A stretch of DNA of 64,000 bases from Geovibrio ferrireducens (lineage in GTDB: Bacteria; Chrysiogenota; Deferribacteres; Deferribacterales; Geovibrionaceae), in NCBI RefSeq assembly GCF_026226615.1, contig NZ_JAJAPB010000004.1:62001-126000 (forward strand), given 5' to 3'. Within the stretch, counting starts at the first letter, position 1, and the number at the start of each line of letters is the position of its first letter. A program made the position numbers and the translations under genes. The notes beneath the pieces were generated by a model, which did not search any database, had not been told where the DNA came from, and was given only the letters and a program-made list of their open reading frames with translations. Below are positions 40,788 through 50,326 of the stretch, piece by piece.

Positions 40788-42617
40788 TTAAGGAATGATT
40801 ATTCTGAAACGGGTTCCCTTGGCCGAAGGAACAGCCTCCACCCTGCCGTTGAAATTTTTCTCGATCAGTTTGCTGGAAATATAAAGCCCCATACCCTTTT
40901 TAAGGTTCGGAGTGCTCAGCGGATCTTCCAGGGCAGAAACGCATGCCTCGCGGAATTTGCCCGTACTGTCCTCAATTGCTATAACGCAGCCGCCGTTCTC
41001 CTCACCCATGCCGAGGGTGATTGTACCCACGCCTACGCCGTTTGTTTCAACCAGTTCGCGGGAAACCATGAGAATATTAAGCAGCACCTGCTTGAGTACC
41101 GAGGCTGAGCCTGTGACCTGTCTTTTTGATGTATCACTGTAGAAAACGAAGCCCACACCGTCTTTTTCATAATAAGTCGAAACAAAAGAGTGCACCTCAT
41201 CAAGCAGAGGCATTACCTCGAATGAATCCTCCCCGCTTTTATCAGTGGCTACAAAGCTCAGAAACCTGTCCACGGATTCCATCATAAGCTTTATCTGGTT
41301 TCTGCATGTGTTTATGCATTCTGCGAGGTATTTTTCATCCTCTATGCCGGATGAAATTTCCTCCTTGATGTTCTGCATGTTGATATGCACAAGGCTCAGA
41401 GGCTCACGCCAGTGGTGTGAGACAGAGGCCACCATCTCGCCTATGGAGTACAGCTTCATCTGCTGGATCATAAACTCCTTCTGTGTTTCAAGCCTTTCAG
41501 CCTCCTCCTCTGATCTCCTTTTCAGGTCTTCCTTGCAGCTTTCAAGCCTGAGAAGCACACCGTCAGTTTCCTCAAGGTGTCTGTTATACTCAAGTATAAG
41601 CTCCTTAAGCTCTGCCACATAACCGCTGTTTTCCCTGAGACTGATCTTTTTGGATTCCCCGAAGAGGCGCATAACCTCAGAATAGGGGATCTCAAACCTG
41701 CGCCGGAAAATTCCGAATACGTAGTACATGAACAGACCGGAGAAAAGGAGTGTCATAGCCGCAAGCATCATTGAGCCCTGCTTCATTCTGTTTATGCCTT
41801 CCGGGTTAAGAACGGCCTTGATCCCTATCTTCTCCCACGGGAAAAGCTGCTCCGCATCGCACCTGAATGTTTTATAAACAGAATCCTCCATAAAAAAAGT
41901 CTGCTCCTCGTGCACGTCAGCGAACACGGCAAAATCATCCGGGCTGAGCTCTGCTCCGTAAACCGCCGCAGAATCCACCGCCGATGTTCCCAGAGAGTAC
42001 ACGCCTATGTCTGTAAAGAGACTGCTTTCTCCGTGTATATTCTTCATACGGGAGGCTATTTCATCACCGAAGGAATACTCTGTCATAACTGCGGCGTATT
42101 TTCCCTGCTCAGGCGACCACTCAAAGCTCATTATCTCCGAAGCTTTTTTGGAGTACGAGTATCTTATGCGTGTCACTCCGCCGGGGTTCTCCCTTGCCGT
42201 GTCAAAATCCTTTGCAGCCGGTGTGAGAGCCCAGTCATCGGAGGCTCCCGCACTCTTTCCGCTGTAGAGCATGCGTCCGTCCATGCCGAAAATCATTATG
42301 GCGTAAGGCCTCTTTGTTGAGGCTGAATAGCCGTCCGCCAGTATGGATGCCTCTCTGCCGTCCGCAGGAAAGCTGTGGAGCACATCGCGCACATGGTGTC
42401 TGGTTACATCTGAAACGGCGTTAAGCCTTATGCTGAAAGTGTCTGCGGCTGATTTGACCGTTTCTTCCAGAAGCCCCGCCAGCCCTTTGTAAGTGTCCTC
42501 AGTTTTGGCCACGGCAAGGCGGACACTCAGATAATGATCCGCAATGACAAGGCAGACAAGGAAAAAGAAAAGAAAAATAAAGCTGTGAACCAGAAGTTTT
42601 TTCAGCGGTATCTTCAT
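40788..42617 (-). CDS. Membrane sensor histidine kinase (active-type H-box, degenerate N-box)
   Basis: 609 residues. TM at ~7-27 and ~283-303 flank a ~255-residue periplasmic sensor (dCache-like), then a short cytoplasmic coiled coil and HisKA with H-box SVSHHWREPLSL (H401) and a HATPase. The N-box reads LNILMVSREL, lacking the second Asn of NLxxNAxDA, and G1 reads EDSTGK; G2 GMGLYIS is kept. It may therefore be a weak kinase. The start overlaps the stop of the preceding kinase-like gene by 4 bp (ATGA), so the two proteins are made together. Confidence 0.85.
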   Translation of the reverse strand: MKIPLKKLLVHSFIFLFFFLVCLVIADHYLSVRLAVAKTEDTYKGLAGLLEETVKSAADTFSIRLNAVSDVTRHHVRDVLHSFPADGREASILADGYSASTKRPYAIMIFGMDGRMLYSGKSAGASDDWALTPAAKDFDTARENPGGVTRIRYSYSKKASEIMSFEWSPEQGKYAAVMTEYSFGDEIASRMKNIHGESSLFTDIGVYSLGTSAVDSAAVYGAELSPDDFAVFADVHEEQTFFMEDSVYKTFRCDAEQLFPWEKIGIKAVLNPEGINRMKQGSMMLAAMTLLFSGLFMYYVFGIFRRRFEIPYSEVMRLFGESKKISLRENSGYVAELKELILEYNRHLEETDGVLLRLESCKEDLKRRSEEEAERLETQKEFMIQQMKLYSIGEMVASVSHHWREPLSLVHINMQNIKEEISSGIEDEKYLAECINTCRNQIKLMMESVDRFLSFVATDKSGEDSFEVMPLLDEVHSFVSTYYEKDGVGFVFYSDTSKRQVTGSASVLKQVLLNILMVSRELVETNGVGVGTITLGMGEENGGCVIAIEDSTGKFREACVSALEDPLSTPNLKKGMGLYISSKLIEKNFNGRVEAVPSAKGTRFRIIIP

Positions 42618-44686
42618 TTCGGCACACTCTTCTCAAGCCCGCAGGCAGCAGTGTTTTTATCCAGATAAATATCTATGTTCAGCCCTTCGGCAGAGCTTGT
42701 GATTTCTGTTCTGCCCTTCATGACCGTGTTAAAAAGCTCCACAGCCATGTAGAGATTAAAATACTCCATGCTGCCTTTTGAATCTGACAGATAGGGGTCA
42801 TTGACCGCCCTGATCTCATCTGAGCACATGCCGCCGCTGTTGTCGCTCACGTTGATGCGCACAGCCTCGCCTTCATCGTACATAACAACTGAGATGAACG
42901 GTATGAAGGCGGAATCCCCCGCTTTCTTTTCATCAAGCAGCCTCTTGCTGTTGTGGAAAACACTCAGCACAGCAAGCTTGAACTCGGCAGGGTAGCCGCA
43001 TATGGTAAAACCGAAGCTGGGACATTCCGGAACGCACTCCGGATAACCCGCGCCGCAGCATCTGTCCAGATTTTTCATCACATCCACCTTCACCGGCTCA
43101 TCATATCCCTGAAGGCGGCATGTGAAGCTTAAATGGATGTCTCCCGAAAGCATATGCGGGGCGACCATACGCATGGTGTCTTCCAGAGTCTGGCGGAGAT
43201 CGAAAAGCTTTTTTTCCAGCGAAGGTCTGAAAAAGTCACGCAAACCCTCTATGGTCGAGGACATATAAAGCACCTGCTCCATACACTCCGAGGCTATTTT
43301 CTCCAGCTTTTCCCTGTTCTCCTCAAAGTTTCCGGTCATGGCGGATATATTTTCCACATACTGCCCCAGAACCTTAAGGGGAAGCTGCCAGAGATAAGCC
43401 ACTGAGTGGGTCATTTCGCCCATTGTGGCTAGCATTGACTGACGGATTATAAGCTGTTCGTTCGCCTTTCTTGTGGAAACCTCAGCCTTAATTCTCTGCT
43501 CCAGTTCCTCATTAAATTTCTCAGCATAGGACAGAAGCTCCTGCTGCCTGTCCAGATGACCGTTATAAAGCTCGGCCAGATGCGCCAGATCCTTTTCACC
43601 GGACAGAATGCTTTTCTCCGTTATTTTCTCTGAGTTTTTCACCTTGGCTATCATATTGCCGAAGGGGATTACAAAGCGGGAGTTCAGCCGCCTGTAAAAG
43701 AGGACAAGGGCCGCAACTGCCACAACCACGGAGAAAAGCTTAATGAAAAAGCTTAAAAGCCCGTAGCGGCGCTCATCAGTGGTGTCAAAAATTATCCGGT
43801 AGACTATCCGGTGATCCAGATCCTTCAGTTCTGCCGCGGAATCGGGGACACGGGCGGCCACATAGTAGCTTTTGCTTGTTCCGGTGAGCAGGCTGCCGGA
43901 TGTTTTCTCTGTCATCCGGCCGTTTTTTATGGTTTCAAGAACAATGTCCGGGTCAGTATCCTTCTCCGGGTTGTCTGAGCTTATATTGAAAATGAGGTTG
44001 CTGCCCCCTTCCCTGTTATAAAAAACCAGAATGGCATCAACTGACTTTATGTACTCGGACAGGCCGACTATTTTCTCCAGCCTTTCACGCACCACTTTGA
44101 GGTCCGCCAGAAAAAGCGCGGTCTGGAGATATATGTCCCGCTCTTTTATATAAGACATGGTGTAGGCGCGCAGCACTCTGCCTGAGCGCTCGTACACGGG
44201 ATAGTCCAGCAGAACGCCCCCTTTCTCCTTAGCCCTGCGCAGGGTTTCCTTGGCGTTGGGGAACTTGCTTATATCAAGCCCCAGTTCGGTGGGGTACGTG
44301 GTGGTGAAAATAACCCCCTCACCTGTGAGCATGGCTATCTCTATCTCGGTGTTAAGCTCTTCCTCGTGCTCCTGTTTACGGTTCATAAGATATTCGTAGG
44401 AGGGTATGCCGTATTCGGCTATGAAATCGTGCAGTTTCTGATGATCCTGCACCATATGAAGACGCACATGGATATTTGCAGGGGACTGGAACTCCTTGTA
44501 GTAGCCGATATTTTCATCGACCATCCGCACAGCCTCCGCCGTTATGCTGCGGACGTTCAGCTCAAAGTTCCTGTAGTTTAAAAAATAATTAACGAGAATC
44601 AGAGATACTGCCGCAAGCACAAGAATCAGGCAGTTTGCAGTCAAAAGCTTGCGGAGGCTTATCCCCTTCTGTTTACCAGCAGACAT
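42614..44686 (-). CDS. Pseudo-histidine kinase sensor with Cys cluster
   Basis: 690 residues. TM at ~12-35 and ~310-332 flank a ~275-residue periplasmic sensor domain; a cytoplasmic helix leads to a HisKA-like segment. The H-box reads HSVAYLWQLPL: Tyr431 (TAT) stands where AHQWxQPL has the phospho-accepting His. N-box (SVFHNSKRL) and G2 box (SMEYFNLY) are also degraded, while G1 keeps DNSGG. Residues 523-563 add six cysteines (CC at 543-544, then C551, C555, C563) just before the N-box, a possible metal or redox site. Coupled by ATGA to the next kinase; probably a sensory partner. Confidence 0.85.
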   Translation of the reverse strand: MSAGKQKGISLRKLLTANCLILVLAAVSLILVNYFLNYRNFELNVRSITAEAVRMVDENIGYYKEFQSPANIHVRLHMVQDHQKLHDFIAEYGIPSYEYLMNRKQEHEEELNTEIEIAMLTGEGVIFTTTYPTELGLDISKFPNAKETLRRAKEKGGVLLDYPVYERSGRVLRAYTMSYIKERDIYLQTALFLADLKVVRERLEKIVGLSEYIKSVDAILVFYNREGGSNLIFNISSDNPEKDTDPDIVLETIKNGRMTEKTSGSLLTGTSKSYYVAARVPDSAAELKDLDHRIVYRIIFDTTDERRYGLLSFFIKLFSVVVAVAALVLFYRRLNSRFVIPFGNMIAKVKNSEKITEKSILSGEKDLAHLAELYNGHLDRQQELLSYAEKFNEELEQRIKAEVSTRKANEQLIIRQSMLATMGEMTHSVAYLWQLPLKVLGQYVENISAMTGNFEENREKLEKIASECMEQVLYMSSTIEGLRDFFRPSLEKKLFDLRQTLEDTMRMVAPHMLSGDIHLSFTCRLQGYDEPVKVDVMKNLDRCCGAGYPECVPECPSFGFTICGYPAEFKLAVLSVFHNSKRLLDEKKAGDSAFIPFISVVMYDEGEAVRINVSDNSGGMCSDEIRAVNDPYLSDSKGSMEYFNLYMAVELFNTVMKGRTEITSSAEGLNIDIYLDKNTAACGLEKSVPK

Positions 44687-44744
44687 ATTTCTCCGAAATA
44701 ATAAACTTAACTAAAAACGATAATAAATATTAGCAGATTTAGAT

Positions 44745-46361
44745 TTATTTTCTAACTATATTTACAAAAGTATCATAGTAGGCTATTCCGTTTCCGCTGT
44801 CAGTCAGGATGAAAGGAGTTGCATTATTGATATAACCTTCTGTCATTCTGCGGTTTTTATAAGCAAAAACAACATTGTCCGGTATGTCTCCGCTTATGCC
44901 CGCAATCCCGGTGAAACAGCCGGGCAGGCCGGAAATTTCAACACGGTCACCCTCTGCAAGCTGTTCCTTTGCCGCAGTTTCGGGGGATATGAACACGCGG
45001 GAATCATTCTCGCCCAGAGACGGAGGGATCTGTGAATTGAGATAAGCAGTGTGGGAGCCTGTGATCAGCCTGTAGCCGCTGTGCTCATACGGAACTGCGC
45101 TCTCAAGAGGTTTTACCGAATATTTCCGCACCGGGGGAGTTTTGCGTTCCACCCTGTCAGGTTCTGTGACATCCATTTTCACACCGAGAAGCCCCGCCAG
45201 TTCCGCCGCAAGCTCGCTGTCGGAAGGGAGACCGGCGAATTTGCCCCGCACTGAAGGTCTGTCATTAAAAAAGTAGCTGCCCATAATATCCTTCTGGGCG
45301 AACATGCCCCCGGCGCGGATAAACACATCCGCATGCTTTGAGGTCTCGGTTATGTTGGTATCTATGCTGATCAGCTTCACTTTTTCCAGAGCCCTGTGCC
45401 ATTTTTCAGCCTCAGGGAAGGTCACGGCAGGGTTTGCGCCCACTATCACCATCACCGGGAACCGCTCAAGAGCATCCGGCAGGAGAGAGATATTCACCTT
45501 GCGCACGGGCTCCTTCGGGACTCCGGCAAGCTCCATCTTGGAGCCTCTGCCATAAAAAAGCAGGTGCTCGTTCCCCGTCTCCGCCGCCAGCCTGTTTATC
45601 CAGCGCACCGCAGCCATTCCGTTTTTGTAGCGCTGGAGCCCGAAGCCTGTTATGAATGCCGTTCTGCCTCTTTTTATATAGCCCGCGAAGAGCTCGAACT
45701 CCTCATCCGTGAGCCCTGTTTCTTTGACCAGTTCCCTGCGTCTGTCAGAATCTCCGGCGAGGTATGCCTCGCACAGAAGTCCGTCACAGGCAGGCTTGAT
45801 CCGTATGAAATCAGTTGCGGAGGGTGCAGTTTCCGTCCGTATGGGATCTATATAGAGAATCCGTTTCCCGGCTTTTTTAAGCTTGAGAAGATAAGAGAAA
45901 AAGTGCTGGCTGACCGCCTTTGCGTTTCTGCCGAAAATGATGATATTGTCCGCATCCTCAAGATTCCGGACGGGAGGGTTTTCGCACACGCCGAAGTCAA
46001 GCTCGTGGGCGCTTTCCCCGGTTATGTCGCAGGGGCTGCCGTCTATGAAGACTGCTCCCTTTATGTTTGAAAAAAGAACATCCCACCAGCCCATGGCGTA
46101 GCCGAGGCTGCCTGAACCGCGCATATACAGAAATTCCCTCCCGCTGAGGGATTTTATGAGCTCCGCCGCTTTTTTCAGTGATTCAGGCTCAAACTCCGCC
46201 CCGTGGGTTATCTCCCTTTCGTAAAAGCCTTTCAGCTTGGAACAGACAAAGCCGTTGCGTCCGTCTTTTTCTTCGGCGGGCTTAAAAACAGGCACTCCGT
46301 CCTTTTCCTCAATATAAAAATCACAGAGATCGGGGCAGTCCTTGGAGCAAAATGTTCTCAT
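44745..46361 (-). CDS. Short molybdopterin oxidoreductase
   Basis: 538 residues, against about 680-900 for most members. N-terminal [4Fe-4S] motif C5-x3-C9-x3-C13-x26-C40, then molybdopterin-binding blocks (GSGSLGYAMGWWD, IFGRNAKAVSQHFF, YIDPIRTETAPSATDFIRIKP, VGANPAVTFPEAEKW) and a C-terminal dinucleotide-binding domain (LITGSHTAYLNSQIPP, RVFISPETAAKEQLAEGDRV). DGSPCDITG could supply a Cys ligand to Mo/W. No signal peptide and no partner subunits adjacent, so it is likely cytoplasmic. Substrate unknown. Confidence 0.85.
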   Translation of the reverse strand: MRTFCSKDCPDLCDFYIEEKDGVPVFKPAEEKDGRNGFVCSKLKGFYEREITHGAEFEPESLKKAAELIKSLSGREFLYMRGSGSLGYAMGWWDVLFSNIKGAVFIDGSPCDITGESAHELDFGVCENPPVRNLEDADNIIIFGRNAKAVSQHFFSYLLKLKKAGKRILYIDPIRTETAPSATDFIRIKPACDGLLCEAYLAGDSDRRRELVKETGLTDEEFELFAGYIKRGRTAFITGFGLQRYKNGMAAVRWINRLAAETGNEHLLFYGRGSKMELAGVPKEPVRKVNISLLPDALERFPVMVIVGANPAVTFPEAEKWHRALEKVKLISIDTNITETSKHADVFIRAGGMFAQKDIMGSYFFNDRPSVRGKFAGLPSDSELAAELAGLLGVKMDVTEPDRVERKTPPVRKYSVKPLESAVPYEHSGYRLITGSHTAYLNSQIPPSLGENDSRVFISPETAAKEQLAEGDRVEISGLPGCFTGIAGISGDIPDNVVFAYKNRRMTEGYINNATPFILTDSGNGIAYYDTFVNIVRK

Positions 46362-46368
46362 AAATTAT

Positions 46369-47313
46369 CTACCTTATATCAATCACGTATTTTTCGGTTA
46401 TGTTGTCCTCGTTCATACCCATACCGGGCAGAACCTGCGCCCCTCGTATGGCAGCGTCAAGCGGTATGCAGAGCTCCCCGCCCTCCTCCTCGAAATGCAG
46501 CGCCGCAGAAAGTGAGGCTGATTTAACCGCCTTGAATGTGAGGACAGAGGCCTTGAATGTTCTCACGCCTATCACATTCCCCTGCTCGATATAGCATGTG
46601 AGGGTTCCGCCCCTGCTGTTCTCTGCGGAGCAGGCTTCGTAATATTTATAATCCATATTCTTTGTCATCTTTTCAAACTCTTTCCTGTCAGGAAAAAGGT
46701 AAATATTCAGAGGTTCAGCCGCGGAAAACTCCACAGTGTATTCGCTCCGGCCGCTTCCTCCTTCAAATGAGACAGCCCATGCGGTGTTTGCGGGCAGAAA
46801 TGTTCTTGTGTCAGAAACGGTGAGTCTGCTTCCATACTCCTCCGCCACTGTGTTTTCAAACCTTACACGGTCTATTCCGCATACTCTGGAGTACATGTGG
46901 GTGTCGGTCGCCACAAGCTGGCTCTCCACACCTATGTTCCACAGCAGGGATGAAACAAGGATAGCCAGATCCTCACAGTCACCCGCCATCAGTGCGAGAG
47001 TTTCCTCCGGTTTCTGAATAAGCTCAAATCCTGCCGGGTCGCTCAGATAGCTGACCTTCTGCTGAACAAAGGCGTAAACCCTCGCCGCTCTGCACTCGGT
47101 ATCAGCACATCCGGCAGTGAGCTCCGCGGCAATAGCCCTTAGCTGCGGGCTGTTTTTATCCACTGCTTTAACATAAGGCTGAAACCCTTTCCGCGTATAT
47201 CTTTCAGGCATTTCACCCTTATATACCGGAATTTCTTTCCTGCCGCCGAGAAAAAATACGGCAAATGCTGCAAGAAAAAGCACCAGCGAGAGACCAAGCA
47301 TTTTAGGGCGCAT
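46369..47313 (-). CDS. Transglutaminase-like membrane-anchored protein
   Basis: 314 residues. N-terminal signal anchor (residues 5-23), then a transglutaminase/cysteine-protease-like core: YAFVQQKVSYLSDP, AGDCEDLAILVSSLLW (candidate nucleophile C113), ATDTHMYSRV (candidate H139) and a later Asp. The C-terminal ~130 residues are beta-rich. It overlaps the M1-ChaN-PDZ gene by 1 bp and is the downstream gene of that pair, so the two probably act together in the periplasm. Role unknown. Confidence 0.75.
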   Translation of the reverse strand: MRPKMLGLSLVLFLAAFAVFFLGGRKEIPVYKGEMPERYTRKGFQPYVKAVDKNSPQLRAIAAELTAGCADTECRAARVYAFVQQKVSYLSDPAGFELIQKPEETLALMAGDCEDLAILVSSLLWNIGVESQLVATDTHMYSRVCGIDRVRFENTVAEEYGSRLTVSDTRTFLPANTAWAVSFEGGSGRSEYTVEFSAAEPLNIYLFPDRKEFEKMTKNMDYKYYEACSAENSRGGTLTCYIEQGNVIGVRTFKASVLTFKAVKSASLSAALHFEEEGGELCIPLDAAIRGAQVLPGMGMNEDNITEKYVIDIR

Positions 47314-50117
47314 TAAAGCTCCATATCCACAGTCATTTCGCTGCCGTCACGCCTGATTTTCAGGGTAACAGTATTCCCCGGCTTCATATAAAACAGGGCT
47401 ATTTTCAGATCCTCAAGGGAGTTAACCTCAAAGAAGTCTATGCCGATTATCACATCCCCTGTCCTGAGCCCTGCCTTTTTCGCAGGGGTATCATCGCCTA
47501 TGTCGGTAACCTCCGGCGCTGTTTCGGGATTTTTCACAGCTACACCCAGCTTGGGAGCAGCCGCGCCGTCCAGCCTGCCGGGATAAAGCACAAAATCTGC
47601 TATGCCTTTTTCTGCGGGCTCGTCCTGAACTATGGAAATATATTTCATCCCTGTACGCCTTTTAACCCTTTCAGGCACACCGTAACCCTTTCTTATGTGG
47701 CCGTTTCCGGCGAGGACAACAACTATGCCCTCATTATTTTTCACGTAATCCGCCACTGTCTCGGCCATTGTTTCATCCCAGAGAAGCTGCGCCTCAAGGA
47801 AATTCTCGAAGACCTGCCTTGAGGGGTGCATATTGTATATCCATTTGAGATCCTCCCTGTAGCGTGGGTCTGTGTAGTCCAATTCAGATGCCGTGTGCTC
47901 CCGTTCATCGGCGGAGAGCGTGAAGAGGCCGTCAGAGGCGGTCTTCTTGGTCGCCTCCGTAGGAGCATTCAGCGCAATTATCCTTATGCCGTGCTCTCTG
48001 GCATAGGTAAGGATCGGTTTATACAGGTGATAGTCATACCGCCAGCGGGTGAAATATTCCGTCTGTTTCAGCATCATCCGTTCGTCTGTAAGTCCCTCTG
48101 TGTAATCATCCAGAGCCTTCTGGAAAGGACGCTGGAACATCTCCATCCCTATTGTGATTCTGCCGTATTTCTCATGCAGGAGTTTTATCATGGCAAGCTG
48201 GTTTGCGTGGTGGGAGTGCTCGTCATGCTTCTCGCCGATGAAGACAAGCCTTGTTCCCTCAGCTTCCGCCGCTATCTCCTCAAGGCTCATGGCTGCGGAG
48301 ACTCTGAAAGCGAACTCCCTGTTCTTTATCTCATAGATAACGCCGTCTTCAGTGCGTTCAGTCTCTTTTTTCACATTGCGCCCCTTAACAAAAACAAGCT
48401 CGCTGTATTTTCCGTAATGCGGCAGCCTGCGGCATACGCCTTCAAGCCCGTCCTTATCACCGCTGACAGAAATCACCGAGTTATCCGCACTGAAAGGGTT
48501 TTTATAAGCCTTTATCAGCAGTCCTGCACCCTTTTCAGGCGCACGGCCGAAGTATTTTCCGTAAAAACTGTCCGGCACTCCGGCAAGCATTACGGAATGA
48601 TCCTTATAATCCTCAAGCCTGAACCCGTCATAGGAAACGCGCTTTACTTCGCCCTGCTCACTCACATCCGCAAGGCAGTCAAACCCGTCTGCACCTGTGA
48701 CAAACACTTTTTTTGACGCACCCAGATATGCGGCAAGCACAGGCGGTATCTCAGAGGCATAGAGAACACGGGGCACATCATAGTAAGGGTCCAGCGCAAA
48801 GCTCAGCGGCTCCGTATCTGTGGCAAGCTCAAACAGTTTGCTTGCGTTGTCGCTGCGGAGAATGAAATCCTTCTGCCCTGTGACTGTCTTGATGCTCACT
48901 GGCACATCGGCTATGAAGCCGCCCCCATTCCTCACGAGGTTAAAGGAGGTAATGTAGCGCCCGTTTTCCGATTTTATGTCAATTTTCTCAGCCGAATATT
49001 CCGGCAGACCTTTTGAGCTTATCCATGTATCAAAAAGAATACCCGCCTCTTCCCCTGAGGTTTTCAAAAATGCGCTCTTCCAGTCTTCCCATGAGGCTCT
49101 CCTGCCTGTATTTTCCTTCACAAACAGCCTGACAGCCTCAAGGAACCTGTCGTTTCCGTAAGTGCGTTTAAGCATATGGAAAAACATCATCGACTTATTA
49201 TAGCCCACAGCGGAACCGGCCTTTCCGTGGCGGGAACGGAACTCGGTGAGCGGAAAATCCGTCTTATTATCAGTGTATGCAGCGTAAGAGATCAGTGCGT
49301 TTTTGCGGTATTCCTTCCCTTTCCACTTAAGCTCGTCATAGTAGTAATCAGCCATGTATGTGGTTATGCCCTCAGCCCAGTTGCCCTTATCGTAATCAAT
49401 GCCCACTGAGCCTCCGAACCACTGGTGGAGTATTTCATGCCCCAGAGAGGTTTCTGTTATGAAAGGCAGGGGTATTACAGCGGAACCCAGAGTTGTGAAC
49501 CCTTCAAACGCATATCCCACCGGATAGGGAACCTCAACCGCGGTGAAGGCCTCGTAAGGATATTTCCCGATGAGTTCTGTGTACATTTTTATGTATTCAG
49601 CGCTTTTACGCAGATATTCCTCCGCAAAAGCGGCGTTATTCACTGAAAATACTGTCCTGACAGTCACACCTTCTGACTTGATGCTCCGCATGGCGGCATC
49701 CTTTACTATCACAAGTGCCGGCTGTTCTGCCGCGCCCCTGCTTCTGAAAGTAAATACTCCGTTCAGAGCCGACAGTTCCTCTCCTTCAAAAACCGGGTAT
49801 AAGCCTTTTGGAAGGGTGAGTTTAAGCATATAATAGGCTTCGTCTTTCGGTGCAGGGAACCATGAACCGAAGGCACTGCGCGGTGTACCCTCAAAGCTTA
49901 TCTCAGTTCTGCCCGCAGGGAGGGTGAAAGTTCCGTCCGTCACCTCAGCGCCTTTGATGCTGAGACCTGCTGCATCAAATCCGGCAGGTTTATCCGACTT
50001 CCAAGCCGCTCTGCCTTTCACCTCTGTTCCGGAGTATGTCAGCTCAAGGCTGTATATGTTTGCCGCAAAAGCATTAAGAGATACAAAAACAACCATAAGA
50101 GCAAGAATATGTTTCAT
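47313..50117 (-). CDS. M1 peptidase - ChaN (haem-binding) - PDZ fusion
   Basis: 934 residues with an N-terminal signal peptide (about 1-18). Residues ~20-400: M1-type metallopeptidase with HEILH (227-231) and E249 (HExxH-x17-E, NWAEG), and FEGFTTLG in the place of GAMEN. Residues ~625-850: ChaN/Cofac_haem_bdg-like domain (RLVFIGEKHDEHSHHANQ, GMEMFQRPFQ, ALNAPTEATKK, VVLAGNGHIRKG). Residues ~855-934: PDZ domain (GAKKAGLRTGDVIIGID-type). The three modules are rarely joined. It is probably periplasmic, cutting peptides or binding haem; coupled to a transglutaminase-like gene. Confidence 0.82.
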   Translation of the reverse strand: MKHILALMVVFVSLNAFAANIYSLELTYSGTEVKGRAAWKSDKPAGFDAAGLSIKGAEVTDGTFTLPAGRTEISFEGTPRSAFGSWFPAPKDEAYYMLKLTLPKGLYPVFEGEELSALNGVFTFRSRGAAEQPALVIVKDAAMRSIKSEGVTVRTVFSVNNAAFAEEYLRKSAEYIKMYTELIGKYPYEAFTAVEVPYPVGYAFEGFTTLGSAVIPLPFITETSLGHEILHQWFGGSVGIDYDKGNWAEGITTYMADYYYDELKWKGKEYRKNALISYAAYTDNKTDFPLTEFRSRHGKAGSAVGYNKSMMFFHMLKRTYGNDRFLEAVRLFVKENTGRRASWEDWKSAFLKTSGEEAGILFDTWISSKGLPEYSAEKIDIKSENGRYITSFNLVRNGGGFIADVPVSIKTVTGQKDFILRSDNASKLFELATDTEPLSFALDPYYDVPRVLYASEIPPVLAAYLGASKKVFVTGADGFDCLADVSEQGEVKRVSYDGFRLEDYKDHSVMLAGVPDSFYGKYFGRAPEKGAGLLIKAYKNPFSADNSVISVSGDKDGLEGVCRRLPHYGKYSELVFVKGRNVKKETERTEDGVIYEIKNREFAFRVSAAMSLEEIAAEAEGTRLVFIGEKHDEHSHHANQLAMIKLLHEKYGRITIGMEMFQRPFQKALDDYTEGLTDERMMLKQTEYFTRWRYDYHLYKPILTYAREHGIRIIALNAPTEATKKTASDGLFTLSADEREHTASELDYTDPRYREDLKWIYNMHPSRQVFENFLEAQLLWDETMAETVADYVKNNEGIVVVLAGNGHIRKGYGVPERVKRRTGMKYISIVQDEPAEKGIADFVLYPGRLDGAAAPKLGVAVKNPETAPEVTDIGDDTPAKKAGLRTGDVIIGIDFFEVNSLEDLKIALFYMKPGNTVTLKIRRDGSEMTVDMEL

Positions 50118-50326
50118 TTTCCACCTTTTGACCGAACAGTATCTGTTAGTTTCACATATTTAAATGTCAGATCAAAGACAATTTTCATCACATTAATACT
50201 TTGATTTTTTTTATTTTTGTTTTGCAGAAGTTTATAAAATTAAGAGGGCTAAATTCAGCTTGCAAAGAATCGGTTTTGAGTAAAAAATAAGTAAAGAAAT
50301 ACTCAATCTTATTTCAGGGGTCGTAA

